Numbered from the stretch's first letter, positions 17,255 through 29,159 are shown. The stretch is 64,000 bases of DNA from Aspidiotus rigidus (GCA_035079385.1 JAVHKY010000055.1:1860001-1924000), one strand, 5' to 3'. The notes: generated by a model not told the origin, from the letters alone. Translations and numbers: made by a program.

Positions 17255-20200
17255 ATAAAATGAGGTCTATTGTTAGACTAAGATGACTTTTTCCAATAAA
17301 TTATGGGTCAACACTCCATGTTCACCCATAATCTTTCTACTGTAACGTTGAAGTTCAGATGAAAATAATACTGTTTACCAATTCTGGTCAAGTACAAGTC
17401 CCTATGTCATGGCTTAACAAAAATGAAGCCTTTAGTGAGACCAAGATGAATTTTCCCAATAAATTATGGGTTAACACTCTATGTTCACCCATAATCTTTG
17501 TACTGTACTGTTGCAGTTCAGCTGGAAATAATTCTACTTCTCAATTCTGGGCAAGTACTAGTCCCTATGTCAGAGCTTAGCAAAAATGAAGTCTCTTGTA
17601 AGACCGAGATAAATTTTTCCAATAAATTATGGTTTAACACCTTCATGTTCACCCATCAGGGCCTGTCACCCATAATCTTTCTACTGTAATATTGCAGTTT
17701 AGCTGAAAATAATACTGTTTCCCAATTCTGGTCAAGTACGAGCCCCCGTTTCATTGCTTAGCAAAATGGAGCCTCTAGTGAGACCAAGATAAATTTTTCC
17801 AATAAATTATGGGTTAACAATCTATGTTCACCCATAATCTTCCTACTGTACTGTTACAGTTCAGCCGGGAATAATTCTATCTCCTAATTTTGGTCAAGTA
17901 CTAGTTCCTATGTCATAGCTTGGCAAAAATGAGGTCTATTGTTAGACTAAGATGAGTTTTTCCAATAAATTATGGGTCAACACTCCATGTTCACCCATAA
18001 TCTTTCTACTGTAATGTTGAAGTTCAGCTGAAAATAATACTGTTTACCAATTCTGGTCAAGTACAAGTCCCTATGTCATGGCTTAACAAAAATGAAGCCT
18101 CTAGTGAGACCAAGATGAATTTTCCCAATAAATTATGGGTTAACACTCTATGTTCACCCATAATCTTTGTACTGTAATGTTGATGTTCAGCTGAAAATAA
18201 TACTGTTTACCAATTCTGGTCAAGTACAAGTCCCTATGTCATGGCTTAACAAAAATGAAGCCTCTAGTGAGACCAAGATGAATTTTCCCAATAAATTATG
18301 GGTTAACACTCTATGTTCACCCATAATCTTTGTACTGTACTGTTGCAGTTCAGCTGGAAATAATTCTACTTCTCAATTCTGGGCAAGTACTAGTCCCTAT
18401 GTCAGAGCTTAGCAAAAATGAAGTCTCTTGTAAGACCGAGATAAATTTTTCCAATAAATTATGGTTTAACACCTTCATGTTCACCCATCAGGGCCTGTCA
18501 CCCATAATCTTTCTACTGTAATATTGCAGTTTAGCTGAAAATAATACTGTTTCCCAATTCTGGTCAAGTACGAGCCCCCGTTTCATTGCTTAGCAAAATG
18601 GAGCCTCTAGTGAGACCAAGATAAATTTTTCCAATAAATTATGGGTTAACAATCTATGTTCACCCATAATCTTCCTACTGTACTGTTACAGTTCAGCCGG
18701 GAATAATTCTATCTCCTAATTTTGGTCAAGTACTAGTTCCTATGTCATAGCTTGGCAAAAATGAGGTGTATTGTTAGACTAAGATGAGTTTTTCCAATAA
18801 ATTATGGGTCAACACTCCATGTTCACCCATAATCTTTCTACTGTAATGTTGAAGTTCAGCTGAAAATAATACTGTTTACCAATTCTGGTCAAGTACAAGT
18901 CCCTATGTCATGGCTTAACAAAAATGAAGCCTCTAGTGAGACCAAGATGAATTTTCCCAATAAATTATGGGTTAACACTCTATGTTCACCCATAATCTTT
19001 GTACTGTAATGTTGATGTTCAGCTGAAAATAATTCTACTTCTCAATTCTGGGCAAGTACTAGTCCCTATGTCAGAGCTTAGCAAAAATGAAGTCTCTTGT
19101 AAGACCGAGATAAATTTTTCCAATAAATTATGGTTTAACACCTTCATGTTCACCCATCAGGGCCTGTCACCCATAATCTTTCTACTGTAATATTGCAGTT
19201 TAGCCGAAAATAATACTGTTTCCCAATTCTGGTCAAGTACGAGCCCCCGTTTCATTGCTTAGCAAAATGGAGCCTCTAGTGAGACCAAGATAAATTTTTC
19301 CAATAAATTATGGGTTAACAATCTATGTTCACCCATAATCTTCCTACTGTACTGTTACAGTTCAGCCGGGAATAATTCTATCTCCTAATTTTGGTCAAGT
19401 ACTAGTTCCTATGTCATAGCTTGGCAAAAATGAGGTCCTTTGTTAGACTAAGATGAGTTTTTCCAATAAATTATGGGTCAACACTCCATGTTCACCCATA
19501 ATCTTTGTACTGTAATGTTGATGTTCAGCTGAAAATAATACTGTTTACCAGTTCTGGTCAAGTACAAGTCCCTATGTCATGGCTTAACAAAAATGAAGCC
19601 TTTAGTGAGACCAAGATGAATTTTCCCAATAAATTATGGGTTAACACTCTATGTTCACCCATAATCTTTGTACTGTACTGTTGCAGTTCAGCTGGAAATA
19701 ATTCTACTTCTCAATTCTGGGCAAGTACTAGTCCCTATGTCAGAGCTTAGCAAAAATGAAGTCTCTTGTAAGACCGAGATAAATTTTTCCAATAAATTAT
19801 GGTTTATAACCTTCATGTTCACCCATCAGGGTCTGTCACCCATAATCTTTCTACTATAATATTGCAGTTTAGCTGAAAATAATACTGTTTCCCAATTCTG
19901 GTCAAGTACGAGCCCCCGTTTCATTGCTTAGCAAAATGGAGCCTCTAGTGAGACCTAGATAAATTTTTCCAATAAATTATGGTTTACCAATCTATGTTCA
20001 CCCATAATCTTCCTACTGTACTGTTACAGTTCAGCCGGGAATAATTCTATCTCCTAATTTTGGTCAAGTACTAGTTCCTATGTCATAGCTTGGCAAAAAT
20101 GAGGTCTATTGTTAGACTAAGATGAGTTTTTCCAATAAATTATGGGTCAACACTCCATGTTCACCCATAATCTTTCTACTGTAATGTTGAAGTTCAGCTG

Positions 20201-21811
20201 AAAATAATACTGTTTACCAATTCTGGTCAAGTACAAGTCCCTATGTCATGGCTTAACAAAAATGAAGCCTCTAGTGAGACCAAGATGAATTTTCCCAATA
20301 AATTATGGGTTAACACTCTATGTTCACCCATAATCTTTGTACTGTACTGTTGCAGTTCAGCTGGAAATAATTCTACTTCTCAATTCTGGGCAAGTACTAG
20401 TCCCTATGTCAGAGCTTAGCAAAAATGAAGTCTCTTGTAAGACCGAGATAAATTTTTCCAATAAATTATGGTTTAACACCTTCATGTTCACCCATCAGGG
20501 CCTGTCACCCATAATCTTTCTACTGTAATATTGCAGTTTAGCCGAAAATAATACTGTTTCCCAATTCTGGTCAAGTACGAGCCCCCGTTTCATTGCTTAG
20601 CAAAATGGAGCCTCTAGTGAGACCAAGATAAATTTTTCCAATAAATTATGGGTTAACAATCTATGTTCACCCATAATCTTCCTACTGTACTGTTACAGTT
20701 CAGCCGGGAATAATTCTATCTCCTAATTTTGGTCAAGTACTAGTTCCTATGTCATAGCTTGGCAAAAATGAGGTGTATTGTTAGACTAAGATGAGTTTTT
20801 CCAATAAATTATGGGTCAACACTCCATGTTCACCCATAATCTTTCTACTGTAATGTTGAAGTTCAGCTGAAAATAATACTGTTTACCAATTCTGGTCAAG
20901 TACAAGTCCCTATGTCATGGCTTAACAAAAATGAAGCCTCTAGTGAGACCAAGATGAATTTTCCCAAAAAATTATGGGTCAACACTCTATGTTCACCCAT
21001 AATCTTTGTACTGTAATGTTGATGTTCAGCTGAAAATAATACTGTTTACCAATTCTGGTCAAGTACAAGTCCCTATGTCATGGCTTAACAAAGATGAAGC
21101 CTCTAGTGAGACCAAGATGAATTTTCCCAATAAATTATGGGATAACACTCTATGTTCACCCATAATCTTTGTACTGTACTGTTGCAGTTCAGCTGGAAAT
21201 AATTCTACTTCTCAATTCTGGGCAAGTACTAGTCCCTATGTCAGCGCTTAGCAAAAATGAAGCCTTTTGTAAAAGCCAGATGAAGTTTTCCAAAAAATTA
21301 TTGGTTAACACTCTATGTTCACCCATAATCTTCCTACTGTAGGGTTACAGTTCAGCTGGGAATAATTCTGTTTCCTAATTCTCGTCAAGTACTAGTCCCT
21401 ATGTCATAGCTTAGCAAAAATGAAGTCTCTTGTAAGACCGAGATAAATTTTTCCAATAAATTATTGTTCAACACTCCACGTTCACCCATCAGGGCCTGTC
21501 ACCCATAATCTTTCTACTGTAATGTTGAAGTTTAGCTGAAAATGATACTGTTTCGCAATTCTGGTCATGTATGAGTCCCTATGTCAAGGCTTAACAAAAA
21601 TGAAGTCTCTAGTGAGACTAAGATAAATTTTTCCAATAAATTATGGGTTAACACTCTATTTTCACCCATAATCTTCCTACTGTACTGTTATAGTTCAGCT
21701 GGGAATAATCCTGTCTCCTAGTTTAGGTCAACTACTAGTCCGTATGTCATAGCTTAGCAAAAATGAAGTCCCTTGTAAGACCAAGATGAAATTTTCCAAT
21801 AAATTATGTGT
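17255..21811. repeat. 167-bp satellite array with higher-order organisation
   Basis: About 27 monomers of roughly 167 bases in one orientation. Each contains AATAAATTATGGGTTAACA and CTATGTTCACCCATAATCTT, which form a 9-bp inverted repeat (ATTATGGGT/ACCCATAAT). Monomers fall into several classes. One class, with CTTCTCAATTCTGGGCAAG and an extra insertion (CATCAGGGCCTGTCACCC), begins equivalent frames at 17498, 18330, 18999, 19668 and 20337. The spacings are 832, 669, 669 and 669 bases, so a four-monomer unit dominates, with one five-monomer variant. The last monomers (from about 21250) are more diverged. The recurring frames of 63 and 81 codons differ between monomer classes and have no protein signature. 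Confidence 0.95.
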
Positions 21812-21825
21812 AAAACACGTGGCCG

Positions 21826-22560
21826 GAGTGAATGGGGTTAGTGTCGATGTTGATATGATGGTTTGGAGGAAACTTACAAGGAGCATTCTGGTTTCCATCA
21901 CTTTTTTCCCCCCAGATGTGATCCGTGATGGTTGTGTGTGTTGGATCTGTCCCCCATTTCCTGGGGAAGTCCTCCCTCCAATTTGGTCAGACCTTCCGCC
22001 CGTAGGGCTTCAGCCCAGCGTTTCACAACCCTACCTCATGTTAAGGGTTGCTTGGGAGGCTGATTAACCCCATTCTCGTTGATGAGGGCGTGGTCTTTAC
22101 AAGATGGAATGTAGTGATGGTGGAGGCTTTTATATTGGTGAGACCAGCCGCCAAACGAAGGTGGGAGGAGCTGAGCACCTGAAGTCTTGAAATAAGGGAG
22201 ACTTAGGGGAGTTAGCTTTTGCTGATCATTTAATATAGCGGCTACAGTTTCCGTGAGGGATCGGAAAGGCCCCCCCATAAGGAGAACTCCTACCGTAAGT
22301 GCTTGAGCATAATTATAAAGATAATGCGTGATCTCAATACCAATGACATTACTGTAATTAAATCGTAGATCCCGGAAGATGGCCTGATTGAACTGGTTTA
22401 TGATTCATAACGGGATTTCTCGTTTGGTCAATCTCAATACCTTCTTTCTCTCCTCCGTTCGTCAGTTGCTTTCATTTTAGTCTTGAAGACAGTTTATTAA
22501 TTGAAAGCGCGCGCGTTGTTTTAATTTTTTCGACGGTTTGCATTGTTTAGTCTCCCTTTG
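21826..22560 (+). mobile_element. Relic of a Penelope-like retroelement (3' end with GIY-YIG endonuclease)
   Basis: The plus strand around 22095-22190 reads KMECSDGGGFYIGETSRQTK and then EHLKS, the signature of the GIY-YIG endonuclease of Penelope-like elements (YIGETxR, then EH). Frameshifts follow; another frame continues with LAFADHL and SYRKCLSIIIKIM, where the family has its Ala-His and Glu/Arg blocks. Downstream, near 22475-22560, TCTTGAAGACAG and AATTGAAAGCG resemble the usual 3' end of such elements. The reverse transcriptase part is not recognisable upstream; 21830-22070 is GC-rich and frame-broken. The element abuts the end of the 167-bp satellite. Confidence 0.5.
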
Positions 22561-22763
22561 GAGTATTATTCTTTTCGCTATTATTATGGATAACCGTAAC
22601 TTAGAAGAACGTATTCGTTTAATTTTCCCCCTTCCTATCATATAGCTCGAGAGTAGAAATTTTTCCAAGTTTTTAGCCGGACAGCGCAAGGCAAATTTCT
22701 AAAAAACCTCCCATGGAACAAGTTCTCTGTTAAATATTTTGACTCTCGAACTATATTGTACTA

Positions 22764-22920
22764 CAGAAAAAGAAGAACGGCTCTTCCCGCACAGTGTAAA
22801 TATGAAAAAAATTTTTTTTATTATGCTTATGACGTTTTGAGACTCGAAACGTCATAACCATAATTAAAAAAATTTTTTTCATATTTACACTGTGCGGGAA
22901 GAGCCGTTCTTCTTTTTCTA
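22764..22920. repeat. Perfect long hairpin (foldback element)
   Basis: Bases 22765-22837 are the reverse complement of 22847-22919 with essentially one mismatch (at the C/G in TTATGCTTATGACG). That leaves a nine-base loop around GAGACTC. The arms contain AACGGCTCTTCCCGCACAGT. A 12-base direct repeat, TATATTGTACTA, occurs at 22752-22763 and 22963-22974 and may be a target-site duplication, though it is off-centre. An open frame (22751-22981) reads through the hairpin on the minus strand and is incidental. Confidence 0.9.
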
Positions 22921-22974
22921 TATAATAAAACCTTGCTCGCAAAAATAAATATATGTATTTATTATATTGTACTA

Positions 22975-24687
22975 GGCTCATAGTTGGTCTGGCCTCCTTG
23001 AATTCTCGATACCAAATCCAATTTGACTCATAAAATAGGTTCCCAGCGTTCCTCGTTCAACTTCGTTAAGGAGCCGTTGTTTTTGTTTTCAGTTTCTTTC
23101 AATTTTTTTTTCCAATTTCCAAGTCCCCCTCCTATCATATATAGCAGGGTGCTTGGGTGTATCCAGTATAGCCGAAAAGACAGCCCTTTGAAAACTAGAT
23201 ATACAATGCTTCATATGTACTAATTGGCTTATCCTCTTCGATGAGCCAGATTATGCAAGACGTCAAACACTACAAAGGATTCATTGTACATGTTCCAGCA
23301 CTTTTTAATAATTTCACCTCCTCGATGGCAAAATACAAGTCAGTAAGTTACCTCTTGTTTTATCATAAAATCTTGTCACTACTGGTACTAAGGAAAGAAG
23401 AGTGAACCTCACTCAACCTGTATCTTCATTCAATAATCATTCATTAAAACATTTTTTTTCCTTATATTTTTTTTTGTGTTGGAAAAAATGTTTGAAACTT
23501 GTACATGAACCTATTTAAAATAAACGGATGCGTCTTTACTGTATTTCTTTTAGAAATTTTTCGGTTGTTTTTCAATGCCTAGGTAATTTATAAACTCTCT
23601 AGGCGCGTTGTACACGGTCTAGAAAGTTTGTAAAATAAGTAGAAGAGTTGGATTTACAAACTGGCGGTCACATATTATACAATATTCTTACGGGCAACAA
23701 TTATTTATCAACTTGAATAGGTACTGAAGAAAATTTTCTGTAATGTGAAAAAGTATGTTGTGGGTGCGCTATGAGTATATTGCTATCTGTCTATCCCTCA
23801 AATTCATACAAAGTGCCTATTGTATTTGAGAAGTTCTTGATAAAATTAGAAAGCGTTTGATACTAGATAATAACTCATTTTTCAACTGGTCATTTAGCAC
23901 AGTCACATAATAGTCTTTTTTTTTTAAATAGATGTGAACTACGTTTATATCAATCAACTTTCTATCAACATAGGAAATCTCATTTACCTACTTCACTGAG
24001 TAAATAAACTTCGGAAAGAGAAAAAAATGATAATGCAAATGAAGAATACTATTCAATTATAGGTTCATTTGATTTTATATTTGAAATTCTGTGAACTGCA
24101 AGAGAAGTACACGCAAAATAAGTTTATAATATTATGTGAAATTGTGGTATGACAATCTATCAAAATGATAACGTTCTCTTCCATCGGACTACTCGCGTTG
24201 CAGCCAATGTTCTTGTGGTACACATTGCTGACTGCATGGTCATCATTAACTCATTAAGTCGGTTGTCATAGATCAAGGAAATCCTGAAAAGATTGATTTC
24301 ATGATTAAAAAATAAAGATAGTGACAATACGAGCAATAAACAATTTAAATAAAATGCAAGAAATTTTTCACTTGTTGGGAGATATTACAATTACAAAGAA
24401 ATTGTCTGAAATCCGAGGCCGACGTTATAATCGAAATAAGCAGTCTCAAATAGGGAATTATTGAGACTTCGCGCCGCCCCTGAACACAATTCAGGGACAT
24501 CTTGAGCGGAGTTTGCTTTGGAAATCACCCTCAGGCTACCTGGGGATTTCATCAAAAATACGGAGGAGGGCAACTTTCATGAGTATGTCTAAAAATTTTG
24601 CCACGCCTTCCAAAATTTACACCCAGTTTTCCTCAACATCTGCAAAGGGAAAAAAATTTTCTGGCACAGCCAAATAAATGAAAATCA
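22975..24687. other. Gene-free AT-rich stretch
   Basis: No supported gene. A short motif, CCTATCATATATAGC near 23131, also occurs near 22635 and in reverse near 25445 and may mark remains of one dispersed repeat. A 60-codon minus frame at 24391-24573 has no recognisable motif. Confidence 0.5.
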
Positions 24688-25759
24688 TGTTCCATGTCTT
24701 TTATATTTTATCAGTCATCTTGAAATATTTCAGTCTAGGCTTCTACTAGGTCATGTGTTCGTGAGATATTATTCGTTTACCCCTTTACCTATCTTGGCGT
24801 CGTATAAGTCTTCTATGAGAAATATTTTGAGGTATCAACTTTCGTGGGGCGAACGAGCGATCTCGCTGTTGTATTGGAATGGTAAGAGGAAATTCAAGTC
24901 TTTTTTGAGAAATATGAGGTAGCGCGAACTCGCTCCGCTCTTTCGCCCCCTGTCTCGCTGTTGTATTGGAATGGTATGAGACAATTCAAGTCTAGGGGAC
25001 TTGGAAAACTTTCGACTATTCAGCCTTTATTTATTTAATTATTTACTTATTTAATTATTTAATATTAATTATTTATTTATTTATTTATTTAGTTATTCAT
25101 TTATTTATTTATTTATTTATTTATTATTAATTCTTCTACTAGGTCAAGTGTTCGTGAGATATTATTCGTTTACCCCTTTACCTATCTTGGCGTCGTATAA
25201 GTCTTGTATGAGAAATATTTTGAGGTAATTGTGGGTGTTCTATATTTTGAGGTATCAACTTTCGTGGGGCGAACGAGCGATCTCGCGTTTGTATTGGAAT
25301 GGTATGAGAAAATTCAAGTCTTCTATGAGAAATATGAGGTAGCGCGAACTCGCTCCGCTCGTTCGCCCCCTGTCTCGCTGTTGTATTGGAGTGGTATGAG
25401 ACAATTCAAGTCTAGGGGACTTGGAAAAATTTCGACTATCCAGCCATATATGATAGGAAGAGGGACTTGGAAAATTTTCTAATTATTAATTATATTAATT
25501 ATTTAATTATTCAATTATTAATTAATTAATTATTTATTATTATTACGCGGGGTGTACTCGCGAATTTCTGAATCACCCAAGGGGTAGAGATTTTCTAATT
25601 ATTAATTATATTAATTATTTAATCATTTATTTATTTAATTATTTAATTATTAATTAATTAATTATTTATTATTATTACGCGGGGTGTACTCGCGAATTTC
25701 TGAATCACCCACGGGAGTTTCAAAATCGGGGTCCGGCGAGAGAAAAGACATGGAACATG
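24688..25759. mobile_element. Composite repeat block bounded by 17-bp terminal inverted repeats
   Basis: CATGTTCCATGTCTTTT at 24688-24704 returns as its exact reverse complement at 25743-25759. Inside are two direct copies of a block of about 300 bases (24738-25025 and 25132-25445), separated by a (TTTA)n microsatellite (about 25026-25130). A 115-base AT-rich unit ending in TACGCGGGGTGTACTCGCG is then duplicated at 25475-25712. Each large block holds an internal inverted repeat (GGGGCGAACGAGCG/CGCTCGTTCGCCCC in the second copy). No transposase frame is visible. A non-autonomous DNA element enlarged by internal duplication is my best reading; no target-site duplication is obvious. Confidence 0.5.
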
Positions 25760-25762
25760 TCA

Positions 25763-25950
25763 AAAATATTTGTCCATTCAGATCTTAAGGATGTAACACA
25801 TGTTTACGTAAGAGTAGGAAGAGTCCAACGCCCGCTTGAAACACCATACAAAGGACCATTTTGAGTACTTGAACAATTTAAAAAAAAAAATGGTTGGGAA
25901 TAAAAATTGGAGATAAGGAAGAAGACATTGCAATAAAGAAAACGCATCTT
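25763..25950 (+). mobile_element. Ty3/Gypsy integrase C-terminal relic
   Basis: One plus frame reads FVHSDLKDVTHVYVRVGRVQ and RPLETPYKGPF, then a stop, then VLEQFKKK. This is the classic end of Gypsy-type polyproteins (FVHxDL, THVFVR, RPLxxPYxGPFxVL). The stop at GPF and later frame breaks show it is dead. Only the last part of the polyprotein is present; no LTR was identified. A 24-base A-run at about 26196-26220 lies further downstream. Confidence 0.7.
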
Positions 25951-26420
25951 CGTCATCATGTGTATACCATAATCTCAGTTCTTCTGTAACAGCCACCCAC
26001 ATTTTGCAAGCCTATCTTCAGGTCCTCTCTGCCGAACCCATCAGATTTTACCATCCATTTAAACAACTCTCGCCGATGACCTCCATCCATTCAAAACAAC
26101 ACCTCTCATCTAAACACAGGAAATTAGATCAAACGCATCTATATTTGATTCACCATCAAGCTTAAAACCCAAATACAGGCGAGAACTTGTAAAATTGAAA
26201 AAAAAAAAAAAAAAAAAAAATGAAAAAGGCTTCGCCCGGACAGAAGTTACTGAAGAGAGTACATTTTACTTTTTGAGTACACTGTATTCTTGAGTTTCAT
26301 CATACTTTTACGAATAAAATAATTAACCGCTGCCAGTACAACGATAAACAATCTGGAACAATTTAATAATGAAACAACGCAAGATCTAGTGTTTTTACCT
26401 ATATTTAATTGAAATTTCAG

Positions 26421-27151
26421 GTATGGAACGTGGAACTCCAATTAGAACTGCGAGACCAGCTAAAATTATTTTCAATTTTGATGGAGAGGAGGCAGAATTT
26501 CCATACGGGGGAAAACAAAGTAAAGATGCACAATTGAGATACAGAAAACATTAATGCAAATAATGAAAAAATGAAAACAGTAATTGAATACACATAACTG
26601 GGGCAAATTTTTTCTTCTGAAAACTGAACGTAAAAAACCAGTTCCCGTATATGGGAAAGAGTTAGATATTAACGTGATGAAACAATCAAATTACCATAAA
26701 ACTTTCAAGATTGGTTGACTCTAAACTGAAAAAAATTCGATAACAAATTAATATTTAGCCTTCAAATGGCATTGCAAACAGCACAGCAGAACCGAAAAAC
26801 CAATTCGAATTTCTCATCAAAATTTTATAAACATTGTAGGTGCATCGATCTACAAATAAACACCATCAAACAGACGAAATAAGACACAAAAAATCAATCC
26901 TTGAAAACTGGCAAGTGCGAGGAGTAAAATCGACCATTGACAAGGTAGGGTGTGAATTGAAAACCGATCCTTGTTATTATCCATCACTAAAAATTCTTCA
27001 AGGTAAGGTTTTCAAGAAAGTGACCTGTAAATGATGAGTGAACGCGATCAAGAGAAACCGACTCCCCTTGGATGTTACCAAAAATATTATCTTTGAACGA
27101 GATTTTAAGAGGAAGCCTAAATTCTTTTTTCTAGCAAAAATTCGTGAATAG
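26421..27151 (+). CDS. Partial small spliced gene, last three exons
   Basis: Exon 26421-26519 follows the acceptor AATTTCAG and encodes VWNVELQLELRDQLKLF and ILMERRQNFHTGENK (33 codons, ending in phase at a GTAAAG donor). Exon 26840-27002 follows ACATTGTAG and reads VHRSTNKHHQTDEIRHKKS, later NWQVRGVKSTIDKVG and LKTDPCYYPSLKILQ, ending one base into a codon at AG|GTAAGG. A short last exon starts at 27135 after TTCTTTTTTCTAG and gives AKIRE and a stop at 27149-27151. All phases agree, and an AATAAA signal follows at 27194-27199. The 5' exon or exons were not found. No family is recognised; the first exon looks like an amphipathic helix. Confidence 0.45.
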
Positions 27152-27599
27152 TATAGAATGACGCCCAAGTTTTGTAGATTAGGCTTGGGATCCAATAAAA
27201 TTACCAAACACGTCACCCAATCACAGACTCAACTTTTCCATGAGAACGCCGATAAGTGGGAAAAAGGAGAAATAATAATAAGTCAACAGTAATAATATTT
27301 TGGAATTTCTCACTTTTCTCACTCGGGCTTGTGATGGATTGTCTCTCATCCTCACATCGATACCACAAACATGGGTCAATAAATCGCCTTCTTCATTATC
27401 ATGAAATTCGACCTGAAAGCTAGTGTCCGCTCTCGAACTCTTGGGTTTTTAGATATTTTCTGTTTCTTAAGTTCTTTTTGTTTTTCACAGTTGCTCCAAT
27501 TCTCCATATCGAGCAGATCGTTTGGCATATCTTCGTTTGATTTCTCCGGTGTACAATCTTCCCTGATGAGTTTAAAATCCTATCAAATCGCAAACTGAA

Positions 27600-28027
27600 T
27601 AGTGAAATAATCATATCCCTTTTGAAGCACTACGACAACAAACTCTATGAGTAGGGTTCGAGATGAAATTGAAGGCTTTCTCGTTGAAAGTTTCTTGTTT
27701 TCAAACTCACCTCGGATAAACGACTTTTTAATCAATGCGTATTGGGTATACATCTCTTGTCTCCAACTTTGTCGTAAACGTGCTTGTCACTGTCTTCCTT
27801 GCTTTCCTCAAAGTGCACATCGATACCGTAGGTGTTGAGGTATGCATTTTCATCTTTAATTCAAGGATTACAATCAATACTTGATATCGAAGGCCAATTA
27901 TTAGTAACTTTTGTAGACTTACGAGCTATCTATATTTTGGACCATTAATGAATCGATATAACATCTTGCCCCGTAAGAATTACACCGTAACCACGCCCAA
28001 CGCTGACGGTCGTTAATAAATTACCAC
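27600..28027 (-). pseudogene. Decayed tandem copy of the gene at 28342-28798
   Basis: Exon 1' (28027-27923) follows TGTGATTTCAG and includes NDRQRWAWLRCNSYGARCYI and MVQNIDSS before the donor GTAAGT, parallel to the MVQNIGSSL end of the intact copy. The frame has a stop just after the acceptor. Exon 2' starts at 27806 (ESKEDSDKHVYDKVGD) but its acceptor has changed from TTTCAG to TTTGAG. It hits a stop after about 25 codons, where the intact copy reads AHWLKSRLS. A further exon-like segment at 28276-28147 (acceptor ATTTTATTGCAG, donor GTATGT) may belong to it. Confidence 0.5.
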
Positions 28028-28341
28028 CTGAAATCACAAACAATTTTTTTTTTTAAATAGTTCGAAATAATTTCAATCCTATATAAATTGAAAATTGTTC
28101 TACGTAAGAGCTGGTGTAAAAAAAAAAGAGGCCAAAAAGCACATACAGAATTATAGCACAATTGGCGCCGGATGTTTCATGAATCATTTTCTTCATGATG
28201 ATCGAGCAATACGGAAACAGGAAATAGTGTGAATTTGAGCTGTAATTTCTAATGCACAATTTTCCATGGCTTTTTTCTGCAATAAAATAATTAAGTATGA
28301 GCTTTTTAGTGAACAAATATAAGAAATTATCGTATTTTCCT

Positions 28342-28798
28342 TTAAAATCCAGTCAAATCACAAAGAGAATAATCATATCCACCTTGAATATGAGTAGGGA
28401 TCGAAATGAAATTGAAGGCTTTCTCGTTGAACGTTTTGTGCTTCCAAACTCCATTGGATAAACGACTCTTTAACCAATGCGCATTGATTCGTCCAACTGT
28501 GCCGTAAACGTGCTCGTCACTGTCTTCCTGGCGTTTCTGAAAGTGCACATCAACACCGATATTTTATATGAAAGGCCAATTATCAATAACTCTTGTAAAC
28601 TTACGAGCGAGCTACCTATATTTTGGACCATTTCTTGGCAGTATGTGTTCGTGTACCAAAACTGACACATCAATCGCGCATAATTTTGTCCACCGTTTCG
28701 CATTTCTTGTACGCGTGCACTTAAGCGGATTATACTTCTGGTGTTCGCTTCATTGGTTGTCAACTGTAAACGACTTTCGATATCGCGCGAGTTGTTTG
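28342..28798 (-). CDS. Unrecognised two-exon gene, 3' part
   Basis: Exon 1 (28798-28605) follows ATTACTTTTAG and encodes NNSRDIESRLQLTTNEANTR, then VQEMRNGGQNYARLMCQFWY and CQEMVQNIGSSL. It ends in phase at GTAAGT. After a 68-base intron, exon 2 (28536-28342) follows GCACTTTCAG and encodes KRQEDSDEHVYGTVGRINAH, later LSNGVWKHKTFNEKAFNF and YDYSLCDLTGF, then a stop. The junction keeps phase 0. The first exon starts with two bases of a codon, so at least one upstream exon exists; a candidate acceptor (TTTTCTTTCAG) lies near 29010. I do not recognise the family. The broken neighbour at 27600-28027 is its tandem duplicate. Confidence 0.5.
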
Positions 28799-29159
28799 CT
28801 AAAAGTAATAGTATTGAATGATGAAGGTTGATTCTTCGAATCATTAAAATAACTTACTAATTATTACAAGGCATGGACGTACATGCATCTATACCAGTTG
28901 TGATGAGCTGTAGCTAGTACGGCATCCGATTTCACATAAATTTATCTAGTAAAATGAAAGAATTCTGGATACGAAACCCAAACGACTGCCGGATGTCGGT
29001 ATCGAGCTGAAAGAAAATGGCGCCATTGTGAGAATCAACAAGCGTGGTAATAATAAACAAAATTAGGAAGAAAAAGACTGGTGGACATTGCATTAAAAGG
29101 CATTTTCGAATTTACAACATTGGTGGCACTGGTACGTTCGTATTAGTAAATGTCATCAG

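Noticed and set aside
17498..20528. Recurring 63- and 81-codon frames (MYCTVAVQLE and MYCNVDVQLK types)
   Set aside because: They are by-products of the 167-bp satellite and change with monomer class.
21828..22073. 11-bp inverted repeat GAATGGGGTTA/TAACCCCATTC as ends of a small DNA transposon
   Set aside because: It lies inside the Penelope-like relic, lacks target-site duplications, and is likely coincidental.
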